This document shows, in pieces, positions 25,912 to 34,417 of a stretch of DNA of 64,000 nt. The notes beneath the pieces are model-generated. The model saw nothing but the letters and a program-made list of their open reading frames with translations, was not told the origin of the DNA and did not search any database. The position numbers and the translations under genes are program-made. The DNA comes from Hyphomicrobium sp. ghe19 (GTDB lineage: Bacteria; Pseudomonadota; Alphaproteobacteria; Rhizobiales; Hyphomicrobiaceae): NCBI RefSeq assembly GCF_902712875.1, contig NZ_LR743509.1, forward strand, positions 1,426,001 through 1,490,000, given 5' to 3'. Every line of letters starts with the position of its first letter. Position 1 is the stretch's first letter.

Positions 25912-27108
25912 ATGACTGTCGTAACTGCACGCGATTCACAGGCGAACACTGCCTCTTCGCAGCGTGCGGGACCTCGCACCGCCGCACCCCAGTCCGGATT
26001 TGCTCCGTGGAAGAACCCGAGTCTGCCGCCGATCGTCCGCTTCGAGGGAATAACGAAGAGGTTCGATGACTTCGTCGCCGTCAACGATGTGACGCTCGAC
26101 ATTTATGAGAGAGAGTTCTTCGCGTTGCTCGGGCCGTCGGGCTGCGGAAAGAGTACGCTTCTCAGAATGCTCGCCGGTTTCGAGCGACCGACGCAAGGGA
26201 AGACGATCGTCGCGGGACAAGACATTACGGACCTGCCTCCCTATCAGCGACCTGTGAACATGATGTTCCAGTCGTACGCGCTTTTTCCGCACATGACGGT
26301 CGAAGGCAACATCGGTTTCGGGCTCCGCCAGGAGGGCATGCCCAAAAACCTGATTGCCGAACGCGTCGAAGAAGCCATGGACATGCTGGAGCTTCGGCAA
26401 TTCGCCAAACGCAAACCCAATCAGCTGTCGGGCGGACAGCAACAACGCGTCGCCCTCGCGCGGGCAATTGCCAAGAAGCCCCGGATCGTTCTGCTCGACG
26501 AGCCGCTCGGCGCACTCGACAAGAAGCTGCGCCAGCAGGCCCAATTCGAACTGATGCGCATTCAGGAAACCACAGGCACGACTTTCATCATCGTGACCCA
26601 CGATCAGGAAGAGGCGATGACGGTCGCGAGCCGGATTGCCGTCATGGAAAAGGGTGTTCTGGTTCAGGTCGCGACGCCCGGCGAAATCTATGAGAATCCG
26701 AAGACCCGCTACATCGCAGGCTTCATCGGGGACGTGAATGTCTTTGAGGGAACCGTCTCGGCGATCGGTGACGGCTGCATCGAGATCAATGCGAAGGACG
26801 GCTATCAATTCAAAACACGAAGTTCCGAGCCGGTGTCGGTCGGTCAGCAGGTGTGCCTGGCGCTCCGGCCGGAGAAGATCCGCATCGCGCATGAGCAGCC
26901 AGCGAGCGCGGTCAACGCCATTCCCGGCAAAGTCGAGGACATCGGGTATCTCGGATCAATTTCCCATTATCATGTCCGCACCGCTCCGGGGGAACGCGTT
27001 ACGGCATTGCGTGCCAACGCAGCGCATACCGTCGAGCGGTCGATCAGCTGGGAAGACAGTGTCTGGCTGGACTGGCCGATCGATGCTGGCGTGGTTCTGA
27101 CGGGTTGA
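25912..27108 (+). CDS. potG: Polyamine ABC transporter ATPase (PotG-like)
   Basis: 398 residues from the ATG at 25912 after GGGAAG; a TTG at 25906 is also in frame. Walker A GPSGCGKS, Q-loop MMFQSYALFPHM, signature LSGGQQQRVALARA, Walker B RIVLLDEP and the H-loop IVTHDQEEA are all intact. The C-terminal 120 residues form a TOBE regulatory domain (FIGDVNVFEG, CLALRPEKIRI). It has a 40-residue polar N-terminal extension before the ABC core that is longer than typical PotA. It drives polyamine uptake with PotF, PotH and PotI. Confidence 0.93.
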   Translation: MTVVTARDSQANTASSQRAGPRTAAPQSGFAPWKNPSLPPIVRFEGITKRFDDFVAVNDVTLDIYEREFFALLGPSGCGKSTLLRMLAGFERPTQGKTIVAGQDITDLPPYQRPVNMMFQSYALFPHMTVEGNIGFGLRQEGMPKNLIAERVEEAMDMLELRQFAKRKPNQLSGGQQQRVALARAIAKKPRIVLLDEPLGALDKKLRQQAQFELMRIQETTGTTFIIVTHDQEEAMTVASRIAVMEKGVLVQVATPGEIYENPKTRYIAGFIGDVNVFEGTVSAIGDGCIEINAKDGYQFKTRSSEPVSVGQQVCLALRPEKIRIAHEQPASAVNAIPGKVEDIGYLGSISHYHVRTAPGERVTALRANAAHTVERSISWEDSVWLDWPIDAGVVLTG

Positions 27109-27117
27109 GGCAGACAA

Positions 27118-28020
27118 ATGAGTGCAAAGGGCAATAGCCTCGGACGCTGGTATGTAATCGGGGCGCCATATTTGTGGCTGCTCGTCTTCTTCCTCATTCC
27201 GTTCTTCATTGTCTTCAAGCTTTCGCTTTCGGACGTCGCGACGGCCATTCCGCCCTACACGCCGACGTTCAGTTGGTCAGAGGGCATCCGGAAGTTCATC
27301 TCGCAGCTCGACTTCGAGAATTACACCTTCATTTTCGGCGATCCGCTTTACGTCAACGCCTACCTGTCGAGCTTGAAGATTGCGGCGATATCGACTGTTC
27401 TGACGCTGCTCGTCGCTTATCCGATGGCGTATGGCATGGCGCGGGCGCCGCGGGCTTGGCAGCCAACGCTGATGATGCTCGTCATCCTCCCGTTCTGGAC
27501 GTCGTTCCTCATCCGCATTTATGCCTGGATCGCGATCCTGAAGCCGGAAGGGTTCCTCACAATGTTCCTGATGAAGCTCGGCATCATCAGCGAGCCGCTG
27601 CAGATCATGAACACGACGACGGCGGTCTATATCGGCATCGTCTATTCGTATCTGCCGTTCATGATATTGCCGCTCTATGCGAGCCTCGAAAAAATCAATC
27701 CGGCATTGCTCGAAGCGGCTCAGGATCTCGGCTCGCGTCCGTGGCGGGCCTTCTGGCAAATCACTTTTCCGCTATCGTTGCCCGGCGTCTTCGCGGGCTG
27801 CCTTCTCGTTTTCATTCCAGCCGTCGGCGAGTTCGTGATCCCGGATCTGTTGGGCGGGTCCGATACCTTGATGATCGGCAAGACGCTGTGGAACGAATTC
27901 TTCAACAACCGTGACTGGCCCCTTGCGTCCGCAGTGGCGGTCATTCTGTTGCTAGTGTTGACAATCCCGATTGTACTCTTCCAGCGCCAGCAGCAGATCG
28001 AGCGGGAGAGCGGGCGATGA
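27118..28020 (+). CDS. potH: Polyamine ABC transporter permease (PotH-like)
   Basis: 300 residues with six predicted membrane helices beginning at residue 10 (VIGAPYLWLLVFFLIPFFIV). The EAA loop (ALLEAAQDLGSRPWRAF) that contacts PotG is at about residue 200. Starts 9 bp after potG and its stop overlaps the potI start by 4 bp. Forms the inner-membrane pore with PotI. Confidence 0.92.
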   Translation: MSAKGNSLGRWYVIGAPYLWLLVFFLIPFFIVFKLSLSDVATAIPPYTPTFSWSEGIRKFISQLDFENYTFIFGDPLYVNAYLSSLKIAAISTVLTLLVAYPMAYGMARAPRAWQPTLMMLVILPFWTSFLIRIYAWIAILKPEGFLTMFLMKLGIISEPLQIMNTTTAVYIGIVYSYLPFMILPLYASLEKINPALLEAAQDLGSRPWRAFWQITFPLSLPGVFAGCLLVFIPAVGEFVIPDLLGGSDTLMIGKTLWNEFFNNRDWPLASAVAVILLLVLTIPIVLFQRQQQIERESGR

Positions 28021-28841
28021 ATAAAAACTTCTCCTGGTTCAATCTGACGTCAATCACGTTCGGCTTCGCGTTCCTTTACATTCCGATCCTTCTCCTGGTG
28101 ATATTCAGCTTCAATGAGTCGAAGCTCGTCACGGTATGGGCGGGCTGGTCAACGAAGTGGTACAGCGCGCTTCTCGAAAATCAGGCTTTGAAGGATGCCG
28201 CCTGGGTGACGATCCGCGTGGGGCTCGTGTCTGCGACGGTTTCGACGGTTCTTGGCACGCTCGCTGCGATCACGCTGGTGCGGATGGGGCGTTTCCCGGG
28301 CCGCACGCTTTTCTCGGGCATGATCTTCGCCCCTCTCGTCATGCCGGAAGTCATCATCGGTCTGTCGCTGCTTCTGTTGTTCGTCGCCATGGGATTCGAC
28401 CGTGGCTTTTGGACCATTACGATGGCGCATATCACCTTCACGATGTGCTATGCGGCAGTCGTCGTGCAGGCGCGCCTTCAGGACTTCGACAAATCCGTGG
28501 AAGAGGCGGCGATGGATTTAGGTGCAACGCCGATCAACACCTTCTTCCAGGTGACGTTGCCGATCATCGCGCCCTCCGTGATCTCGGCATGGTTGCTGTC
28601 ATTCACGCTATCACTCGATGATCTCGTGATCTCAAGCTTCGCGACGGGTCCCGGGGCGACGACGCTGCCGATGAAGATCTATAGTCAGGTTCGGCTCGGC
28701 GTGACGCCGGAGATTAACGCCATATCGACAATCCTCATCGGCATTGTCACAATCGGGCTGCTCTTGGCCTCCTACGTTACGAAGCGCCAGACGGACCGTG
28801 CGGAACGAGAACGGCGCAAGGCCTTCGGAGCTGCGGGCTGA
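28017..28841 (+). CDS. potI: Polyamine ABC transporter permease (PotI-like)
   Basis: 274 residues, six predicted membrane helices, EAA loop VEEAAMDLGATPINTFFQV near residue 160. The typical PotC/PotI start with FNLTSITFGFAFLYIPILL is present. The ATG overlaps the stop of potH (ATGA). Second channel subunit of the importer. The flavin oxidase gene follows 55 bp downstream. Confidence 0.92.
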   Translation: MNKNFSWFNLTSITFGFAFLYIPILLLVIFSFNESKLVTVWAGWSTKWYSALLENQALKDAAWVTIRVGLVSATVSTVLGTLAAITLVRMGRFPGRTLFSGMIFAPLVMPEVIIGLSLLLLFVAMGFDRGFWTITMAHITFTMCYAAVVVQARLQDFDKSVEEAAMDLGATPINTFFQVTLPIIAPSVISAWLLSFTLSLDDLVISSFATGPGATTLPMKIYSQVRLGVTPEINAISTILIGIVTIGLLLASYVTKRQTDRAERERRKAFGAAG

Positions 28842-28896
28842 GGATGTCACACGGGATTTGTGTTTCGTCGCCCGGCGCGCTAAGCAGCGGCCTATC

Positions 28897-30174
28897 GTGA
28901 CCGATCCAGATTACATACGCTCGTACTACGCCGCGACGGCAAACGACCAGACGCGCTATCCGGCGCTCGAAGGTACGATCAAGGCGGATGTGTGCGTTAT
29001 CGGCGGCGGCTTCTCGGGCGTCGCCACGGCGCTGACGATGGCCGAGCGTGGCCGGTCCGTGGTGCTGCTCGAAGCCAAGCGCATCGGCTGGGGGGCATCG
29101 GGGCGCAACGGCGGCCAGATGATCGGGGGCATCAGCGGCGAAGCGACGATCAAGCAACAGCTCGGCGCAGCGGGCGCGAAGCTCGTTCGCGAAATTCGTT
29201 ACCGCGGTCACGAGATCATCGAGGGCCGGATCGCGAAGTACGGCATCGCCTGCGATCTGAAGTACGGCTGGATGGAAGTCGCCGCGCGTCCCCGGCATAT
29301 GTCTCACATGCGGGACTACGTCGAGGAACGCATCAAAGATGGTGACGGCGGTGGGCTCGAGATCGTCGAAGCCGACGCGATGCCGAGCGTGCTCGGGACA
29401 ACGTCATATTACGGTGGCTACATCGACCGGCGCAGCGGCCACCTGCATCCGCTCAATCTCTGCCGGGGTGAAGCCAATGCCGCGGCGGCGCTCGGTGCGC
29501 GGATCTTCGAAAATTCCGCTGTCATCAGCCTCGGGGGCGGCGCGAAGCCCTGGGTTCAGACCGAGCGCGGCCGGGTCGAAGCTCAGACCGTCGTCATCGG
29601 CGGCGAGATTTTCAATCGTTTCGGGCAGCGGGGACTCAAAGGGCTGATGCTGCCAGCCGGCAGCTACATCATTGCCACCGAGCCTTTGACCGGAGCAGAG
29701 ATGGCGACGGTCGATCCGCAGAATCTCGCGGTGGCCGACAGCAACGTCGTTCTCGATTATTACCGGATGTCGGCCGATCGGCGCATGCTGTTCGGCGGTC
29801 GCTGCAACTATACCAATCGCGATCCACCGGATATCGCAGCCGTCATGCGTCCGCGTATGGTCGAGGTTTTTCCGCAGTTGAAAGACGTGCGGGTCGAGTA
29901 CGCATGGGGCGGAACGATTGCCATCGTCGTCAACCGCGTGCCGGCCATCGGGCGGCTCGAGCCGAACCTCTATTATCTCCAGGGGTATTCGGGGCATGGC
30001 GTGAACGCGACGCACATCGCGGCCGAAATCGTTTCAGACGCGATTTGCGGGCAGACGGAGCAGTTCGATCTGTTCGATCGGATCAAGCACATCCGGCTGC
30101 CGCTCAGCGAGGTCGCGGGCAATTACATGCTGGCGCTGGGGATGCTGTACTACCGCATTCGCGATCTGGTTTAG
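28897..30174 (+). CDS. puuB: FAD-dependent gamma-glutamylputrescine oxidase-like enzyme (PuuB)
   Basis: Reading from the GTG at 28897 gives 425 residues, the length of E. coli PuuB (426). The open frame reaches back to 28744 but that part overlaps potI and looks unlike the family. The Rossmann dinucleotide loop CVIGGGFSGVATAL lies at about residues 30-44 and GWGASGRNGGQMIGG follows, typical of the DAO family. The late segment LYYLQGYSGHGVNATHIAAE is characteristic of this group. It should oxidise gamma-Glu-putrescine to the aldehyde, giving H2O2 and NH3. PuuC and PuuD partners are not in the window. Confidence 0.85.
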   Translation: MTDPDYIRSYYAATANDQTRYPALEGTIKADVCVIGGGFSGVATALTMAERGRSVVLLEAKRIGWGASGRNGGQMIGGISGEATIKQQLGAAGAKLVREIRYRGHEIIEGRIAKYGIACDLKYGWMEVAARPRHMSHMRDYVEERIKDGDGGGLEIVEADAMPSVLGTTSYYGGYIDRRSGHLHPLNLCRGEANAAAALGARIFENSAVISLGGGAKPWVQTERGRVEAQTVVIGGEIFNRFGQRGLKGLMLPAGSYIIATEPLTGAEMATVDPQNLAVADSNVVLDYYRMSADRRMLFGGRCNYTNRDPPDIAAVMRPRMVEVFPQLKDVRVEYAWGGTIAIVVNRVPAIGRLEPNLYYLQGYSGHGVNATHIAAEIVSDAICGQTEQFDLFDRIKHIRLPLSEVAGNYMLALGMLYYRIRDLV

Positions 30175-30184
30175 GCCGCGCGGC

Positions 30185-30826
30185 TCACCAGCGCAGAATG
30201 CGCGATCCGATCAGCGCGCCGAGACCGGTCATCAAAACGATGCCGATCGTGTACCAAGCCGCGAGAAACAGCGGGCTGTCGTCAGGGCAGTGGCTGGCAT
30301 AGAGCGTTGCCGCGATACCTGCCGAAAGCAATCCGCCCACGGCGCCTGCAATCGCCGGGTTGGCCGGCGCGCCGCAGCGAAGCGCGTAAAGAACCGCAGC
30401 TAGCGGCGCCAGCGACAGAAGCGGAATGACGATGAGGCACGCTACCGAATTGTGGCCGATCATCCGCGCGTGCCATTCGTCAGACGGCACCGAGAGAAGC
30501 TCGAGCCCAATGCCGATCAAAAGGAGCGCCGGGGCGAGGGCCAGCAGCCACAGTTTCTTTCCGGGCTGGAAATCCGGCCGCGACAGTCCGCGAACGAGAA
30601 CGTAGGCGGGAATTGCCAAGCTCAGCGTCAGCACGAATTTGAAGACGAAGCGAAGCGAGGACACCATCGATTCCGAGAAATTGTCCCGGATGCCGAGCAC
30701 CGAGAGAAAGAGCAGGGCCGAGATCAGAGCGCCGACGCCGACAGCCAAGGCGACCGTCTGCGCAATCGGCGGCTCGACGCTTTTGGCATCGGCGGCAATG
30801 GCATTGATGAGGTCGTCGGTCTTCAT
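30185..30826 (-). CDS. nrsF: NrsF family membrane anti-sigma factor (DUF1109)
   Basis: 213 residues with six predicted transmembrane helices. Cysteines C130, C151 and C180 lie at or near helix ends; C130 and C180 correspond, from memory, to the two cysteines of Caulobacter NrsF needed to sense heavy metals. The C-terminal HCPDDSPLFLAAWYTIG is a family signature. The start overlaps the end of the sigma factor gene by 4 bp, as usual for a sigma/anti-sigma pair. It would hold the sigma factor inactive at the inner membrane until metal or another stress modifies the cysteines. Confidence 0.9.
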   Translation of the reverse strand: MKTDDLINAIAADAKSVEPPIAQTVALAVGVGALISALLFLSVLGIRDNFSESMVSSLRFVFKFVLTLSLAIPAYVLVRGLSRPDFQPGKKLWLLALAPALLLIGIGLELLSVPSDEWHARMIGHNSVACLIVIPLLSLAPLAAVLYALRCGAPANPAIAGAVGGLLSAGIAATLYASHCPDDSPLFLAAWYTIGIVLMTGLGALIGSRILRW

Positions 30827-31380
30827 AATTTCTTCTCTTGATAGGTATCCGCCAGCGCCTTCAGGCTTCGGTGCAAGGCAACGCGAACGGCCACTTCACT
30901 CATCCCAAGGCGCTCGGCGACGTCCCGCGCCGATTGCCCGTCGATGCTGATCGACTGAACGATATCGCGGTTCTTGTCGGAGAGGCGGCCGAGGACGCGC
31001 TCCACATCATGGGCATCGATGGAGGCTTGCTGGTCTTCGCCCTCGAAGTCGAACTCGCTCAGATCGACCGGAACTTCGGGTCGCCGTCCACGCCGGCGCA
31101 GATCGTCGATCATCTTGTTGCGCGCGATGGCCATCACCCAAGGGCCGAGCGGCAACGTCTGGTCCCATGTGTGTCTTTTCAAATGGATTGCCAGCAGTAC
31201 GTCCTGCACCACGTCCTCCACCTCGCTCGCCGGCACGCCGACGCCTGCGAAGCCCCGGCGGACGACGCCTCTCAACACCTGCGAAAGCTCGGAGAGCAAG
31301 TGGCGATAGGCTGCCTGATCGCCCGCGATTGCGGCGCGCATCAAAGCCGTCCACTCAGCGTCTCGAGCCTTTCGGTCCAA
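30823..31380 (-). CDS. sigF: ECF sigma factor, SigF-type (NrsF-linked)
   Basis: 185 residues. Region 2 (VEDVVQDVLLAIHLKRHTW, GPWVMAIARNKMIDDLRRR) at residues 55-105 binds the -10 element; region 4 (LSDKNRDIVQS and the RDVAERLGMSEVAVRVALHR helix-turn-helix) lies at 130-175. No ATG suits the start; the TTG at 31378-31380 has a GAGAAGG ribosome site ten bases upstream and fits the sequence. Shares an operon with nrsF. A matching autoregulatory promoter sits directly upstream. Confidence 0.92.
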   Translation of the reverse strand: MDRKARDAEWTALMRAAIAGDQAAYRHLLSELSQVLRGVVRRGFAGVGVPASEVEDVVQDVLLAIHLKRHTWDQTLPLGPWVMAIARNKMIDDLRRRGRRPEVPVDLSEFDFEGEDQQASIDAHDVERVLGRLSDKNRDIVQSISIDGQSARDVAERLGMSEVAVRVALHRSLKALADTYQEKKL

Positions 31381-31401
31381 ATTTACGCCTTCTCAGTTGT
31401 C

Positions 31402-31427
31402 TTCGGCGGCCGGTGGAGGAATGTTAC
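31402..31427 (-). promoter_or_regulatory. SigF-type promoter before sigF-nrsF
   Basis: On the minus strand GTAACA (31427-31422) and CGAA (31405-31402) are separated by exactly 16 bases. The published Caulobacter SigF element is, from memory, GTAACC-N16-CGAA. The sigF start codon is about 21 bp downstream, leaving room for a short leader with a GAGAAGG ribosome site. It indicates that the sigma factor activates its own operon. Confidence 0.6.
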
Positions 31428-31540
31428 ATCGCGCGAGAAATAATATTAACGGGGTGTGCGGATTGGTGCGCCAGTCCGCTCGTCCTGCCGCATATGGCAG
31501 AGCCGCGACATGCTGCGCAAGATGGGCATAAAGGCGCTGG

Positions 31541-31927
31541 TTAGGCGGCGGGGAGCCAAATCCAAAGGATGACGACGTAAGTGAGGCCGTGCAGCAGCTG
31601 GTCGATGCCGAGAGCCCACCAGAAATATTTGTCTTTCGGCGTCCATCCTTCGCGGCGGACGATCTGCTCTTTCGTCCAGTCAATATGATAGTGAACGATG
31701 AATTCTCCCGCGAGAAGCACCGCCGCGAGGCCTCGACCGCCGCCTGGGAAAAGCAAAAAGACCGGCGCCGTCAATAGGATATGGATGAGCGCGTGCCATA
31801 GCCCGCCGGGCGCACCGTAAGATCCCTTTTGGCGGAAGATCTGGTCCGTCTGGAGGATGAAGTCGGCGATCGCGTGCTTGACGAGCAGATATGTGATCGC
31901 GGCGAGCGCCGCGTGAACGGGTGACAT
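31541..31927 (-). CDS. DUF3307 family membrane protein
   Basis: 128 residues, four predicted hydrophobic segments. The conserved DUF3307 pattern is seen: KHAIADFILQTDQ at residues 17-29, HALIHILLTAP with its two His near 45-50, and ALGIDQLLHGLTYVVI at the C-terminus. Polar D and H residues within helices are typical of the family, whose function is unknown. Not clearly linked to sigF: it starts and ends independently. Confidence 0.8.
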   Translation of the reverse strand: MSPVHAALAAITYLLVKHAIADFILQTDQIFRQKGSYGAPGGLWHALIHILLTAPVFLLFPGGGRGLAAVLLAGEFIVHYHIDWTKEQIVRREGWTPKDKYFWWALGIDQLLHGLTYVVILWIWLPAA

Positions 31928-32060
31928 GAGCTTCCATCGCCTGCGTGGCGGACGACCGGAGCGCCCGGACGTTCCGGAGGCTCCTGTCAGGTCGTCAACC
32001 TGCTTCCCCGGGCCGGTTATAGCGCAATGTAGCCCCGCGGGATGTCACCTAGGGAACAAG

Positions 32061-32090
32061 AGGTCTGCACAACCTTGGCCGTGCAGACCT
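32061..32090 (-). terminator. Terminator-like hairpin after the molybdopterin oxidoreductase gene
   Basis: AGGTCTGCAC (32061-32070) and GTGCAGACCT (32081-32090) form a perfect 10-bp stem with a 10-base loop, 34 bp past the stop. In the leftward direction CTTGTT follows, a weak T tract. Confidence 0.55.
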
Positions 32091-32123
32091 CAGAGCTTCG
32101 TCGACGGTGGCGTGTGCGCCGCC

Positions 32124-34271
32124 TCAGTTGACGCGATGAACTTCGACCAGATTGTCCGAGAACGTTGGTGCCCGGCCGAGGCCGCTCCACGCGTCCGACG
32201 AGATGGAGTTGACGGACCCGTCAGACCGGTTGAGGGACCGCCAATAGCCGAGCGTCGCAACGACGATGCCGGGCGTGACGTCGTCCGTCACACGCGCGAC
32301 GCCTTCGAAGTCGCCGCGCTCGTTCTGCACGCGCACAGGGTCGCCTTCCCGGATGTTGCGCTTGGCGGCATCGACCGGCGAAATCATCACGAACTGCTCG
32401 CCTTGGAGTTTGATCTTGTGCGGCTCGTTGGCGTAGCACGAGTTCAGGAAGGCGTGGCTCTTCGGTGAGATGATGTTCAGCGGATAGCGCTTTGCCAGCT
32501 CCGGGTTGGTCTCAGGCGATTCACGAACCGGCACGTAGCCGGGCAGCGGATCAATCGGCGTGCCGTCTTGTTCGCCTTCGTACATGGCACGGAACGGCCC
32601 GGCGACGAAGTTCTTCGCGTCGTGCAGCAGCAGTTCGACTTTGCCGGATGGAGTCGGGAACTTGCCCTCGCTGTGCGGCGTGCGCGTATCCGCGGAGCCG
32701 ACATCGATTTTGTAATACCCGTGCTTCTTGAAGTACTCCATGTCGACGCCGCCCATCTTGGGGTCGGTCCAGTTGATGTATTCAGCGCACAGCTCGCTGT
32801 CGGTCATTTTGAAGACCGGGTCGTCGAAGCCCATCTCCTTGGCGAGCAACCGCCACATGTCGCTCGTCGGCTTGCATTCGCCGGGCGGGTCGATGGCCTT
32901 TTCATTGTACGTGAAATAGAAGTGGCCCCAGGACCACATCATGTCTTCGGCTTCGCCGGCCATGGCGGACGGCAGGATGATGTCGGCATATTTCGCCGTG
33001 TCGGTGATGAAGTGCTCGGCAACGACCGTGAACAGGTCTTCGCGCAATAGGCCTTCGACGATCTTGTTGGTCTCGGGTGATTGACTGACGGGGTTGGTGC
33101 AGAAGACGAACATGCTCTTGATCGGCGGATCGAGCTTCATCTCTCCGTTCAGCGCCTGGCCGAGCCGGAGATTGTTGACGACGCGCGTGCCGGGCTTGAT
33201 CCAGTCGGGCCGTGCGGCCTTCACCCAATCGACTGGGAAGTCCCACAGCGGCAATTGCAGCATGCCGCCGCCGACGTGACGCCACGAGCCGCAAACTGCC
33301 GGAATTGCGTAGACGGCACGCGCCGCTTGTGCGCCGCCGGCCGAGCGTTCGATAGCGACGCCGATGCGGATGGCGGACGGCTGCGAGGTCGCAAATTCGC
33401 GGGCGAACTTGGCGATGTCGGCAGCTTTGACGCCGGTGACGCTCTCGACGTAGTCGAGGGGAAATTCGGCTGCGCGGGCTTTGAGCTCGGGGAAGCCGTG
33501 CGTGTGATTGTCGACGTAATCCTGGTCGATCAGTCCCTGCTCGACCATTGAATTGATGATGCCGAGAGCCAGTGCTCCGTCTGTCCCGGGCTTGGGGCAG
33601 ATGTGCCAGTCGGCGGCTTTCGCCGTGCGGGATTTATAGGAGTCGACGACGACGACCTTGGCGCCACGCTTCTGCGCTTCGAGCACGAAGGGCCAATGAT
33701 GCAGGTTGGTCGAGATCGAATTGCAAGCCCAGATCACGATGTACTTGCAGTGTACGAAGCTTTCTGGATCGACGCCGCCCGTCGGACCATGCGTCAGAAG
33801 CCACGCCGTCGACGAGCCCGACGTGCAATAGGTCTTCTCGTTGACGGTCGAGCCGAGACGATTGAAGAATGGATCGCCTGAGTTGATGCCCTGCACGAGG
33901 CCCATGTTGCCGAGATAGCTTTGCGGCATGATCGCCTGCGCGCCGTACTGCGCGATGATTTCGCGCCAGCGGGTGCCGATCTCGGAGATCGCTTCGTCCC
34001 AGGTGATGCGCTCGAAAATGTTGCCGCCATTCGGTCCCGAACCCTTCGGGCCGACGCGGCGGAGCGGATACATCAGCCGGTCCGGGTTGACGTGGTGCTC
34101 TGCAAAGTCCTTGAGCTTTACGCACAGGCCGCCGCGCGTCATCGGATGTTCTTTGTTGCCGCGCACCTCGACCAGCCGGCCATCCTGGACTTCGTAGATC
34201 ATCGCGCAGGTGTCCGGGCAATCGTGCGGGCAAGCGCCGAAAAACTTTTCGCGGGCCGGTTCGTCGTTCAT
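32124..34271 (-). CDS. Cytoplasmic molybdopterin oxidoreductase (DMSO reductase superfamily)
   Basis: 715 residues. The N-terminal [4Fe-4S] site is CPHDCPDTC with C14, C18, C22 and C50 (GGLCVK). Molybdopterin-binding regions follow (IWACNSISTNLHHW, VVVVDSYKSRTAKAADW, FVFCTNPVSQSPE), and the C-terminal MoCo_DNA-like beta domain (FVMISPVDAAKRNIREGDPVRV) ends it. No Tat or Sec signal, so cytoplasmic. Members include acetylene hydratase, thiosulfate/polysulfide reductases and dehydrogenases of unknown substrate; I cannot tell which. A metal ligand residue is expected in the TYCTSGSS segment near 145. No electron-transfer partner is adjacent. Confidence 0.87.
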   Translation of the reverse strand: MNDEPAREKFFGACPHDCPDTCAMIYEVQDGRLVEVRGNKEHPMTRGGLCVKLKDFAEHHVNPDRLMYPLRRVGPKGSGPNGGNIFERITWDEAISEIGTRWREIIAQYGAQAIMPQSYLGNMGLVQGINSGDPFFNRLGSTVNEKTYCTSGSSTAWLLTHGPTGGVDPESFVHCKYIVIWACNSISTNLHHWPFVLEAQKRGAKVVVVDSYKSRTAKAADWHICPKPGTDGALALGIINSMVEQGLIDQDYVDNHTHGFPELKARAAEFPLDYVESVTGVKAADIAKFAREFATSQPSAIRIGVAIERSAGGAQAARAVYAIPAVCGSWRHVGGGMLQLPLWDFPVDWVKAARPDWIKPGTRVVNNLRLGQALNGEMKLDPPIKSMFVFCTNPVSQSPETNKIVEGLLREDLFTVVAEHFITDTAKYADIILPSAMAGEAEDMMWSWGHFYFTYNEKAIDPPGECKPTSDMWRLLAKEMGFDDPVFKMTDSELCAEYINWTDPKMGGVDMEYFKKHGYYKIDVGSADTRTPHSEGKFPTPSGKVELLLHDAKNFVAGPFRAMYEGEQDGTPIDPLPGYVPVRESPETNPELAKRYPLNIISPKSHAFLNSCYANEPHKIKLQGEQFVMISPVDAAKRNIREGDPVRVQNERGDFEGVARVTDDVTPGIVVATLGYWRSLNRSDGSVNSISSDAWSGLGRAPTFSDNLVEVHRVN

Positions 34272-34417
34272 TCACTTCCTCCCAGTGGATGCCAGCCGTT
34301 TTCCGGCCTGTTCTAGTGTGACAATCTGGCATCGAAACCGCGAGGCGTCCAATCGAAAGAACTGATTATGGGCCGGTCAGTTCATGGCCGGGCATGGTGC
34401 CCGCCGATCTAAGGCAA

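Noticed and set aside
28744..28896. N-terminal extension of puuB
   Set aside because: Overlaps potI in another frame and does not match the PuuB family; the GTG at 28897 gives the right length.
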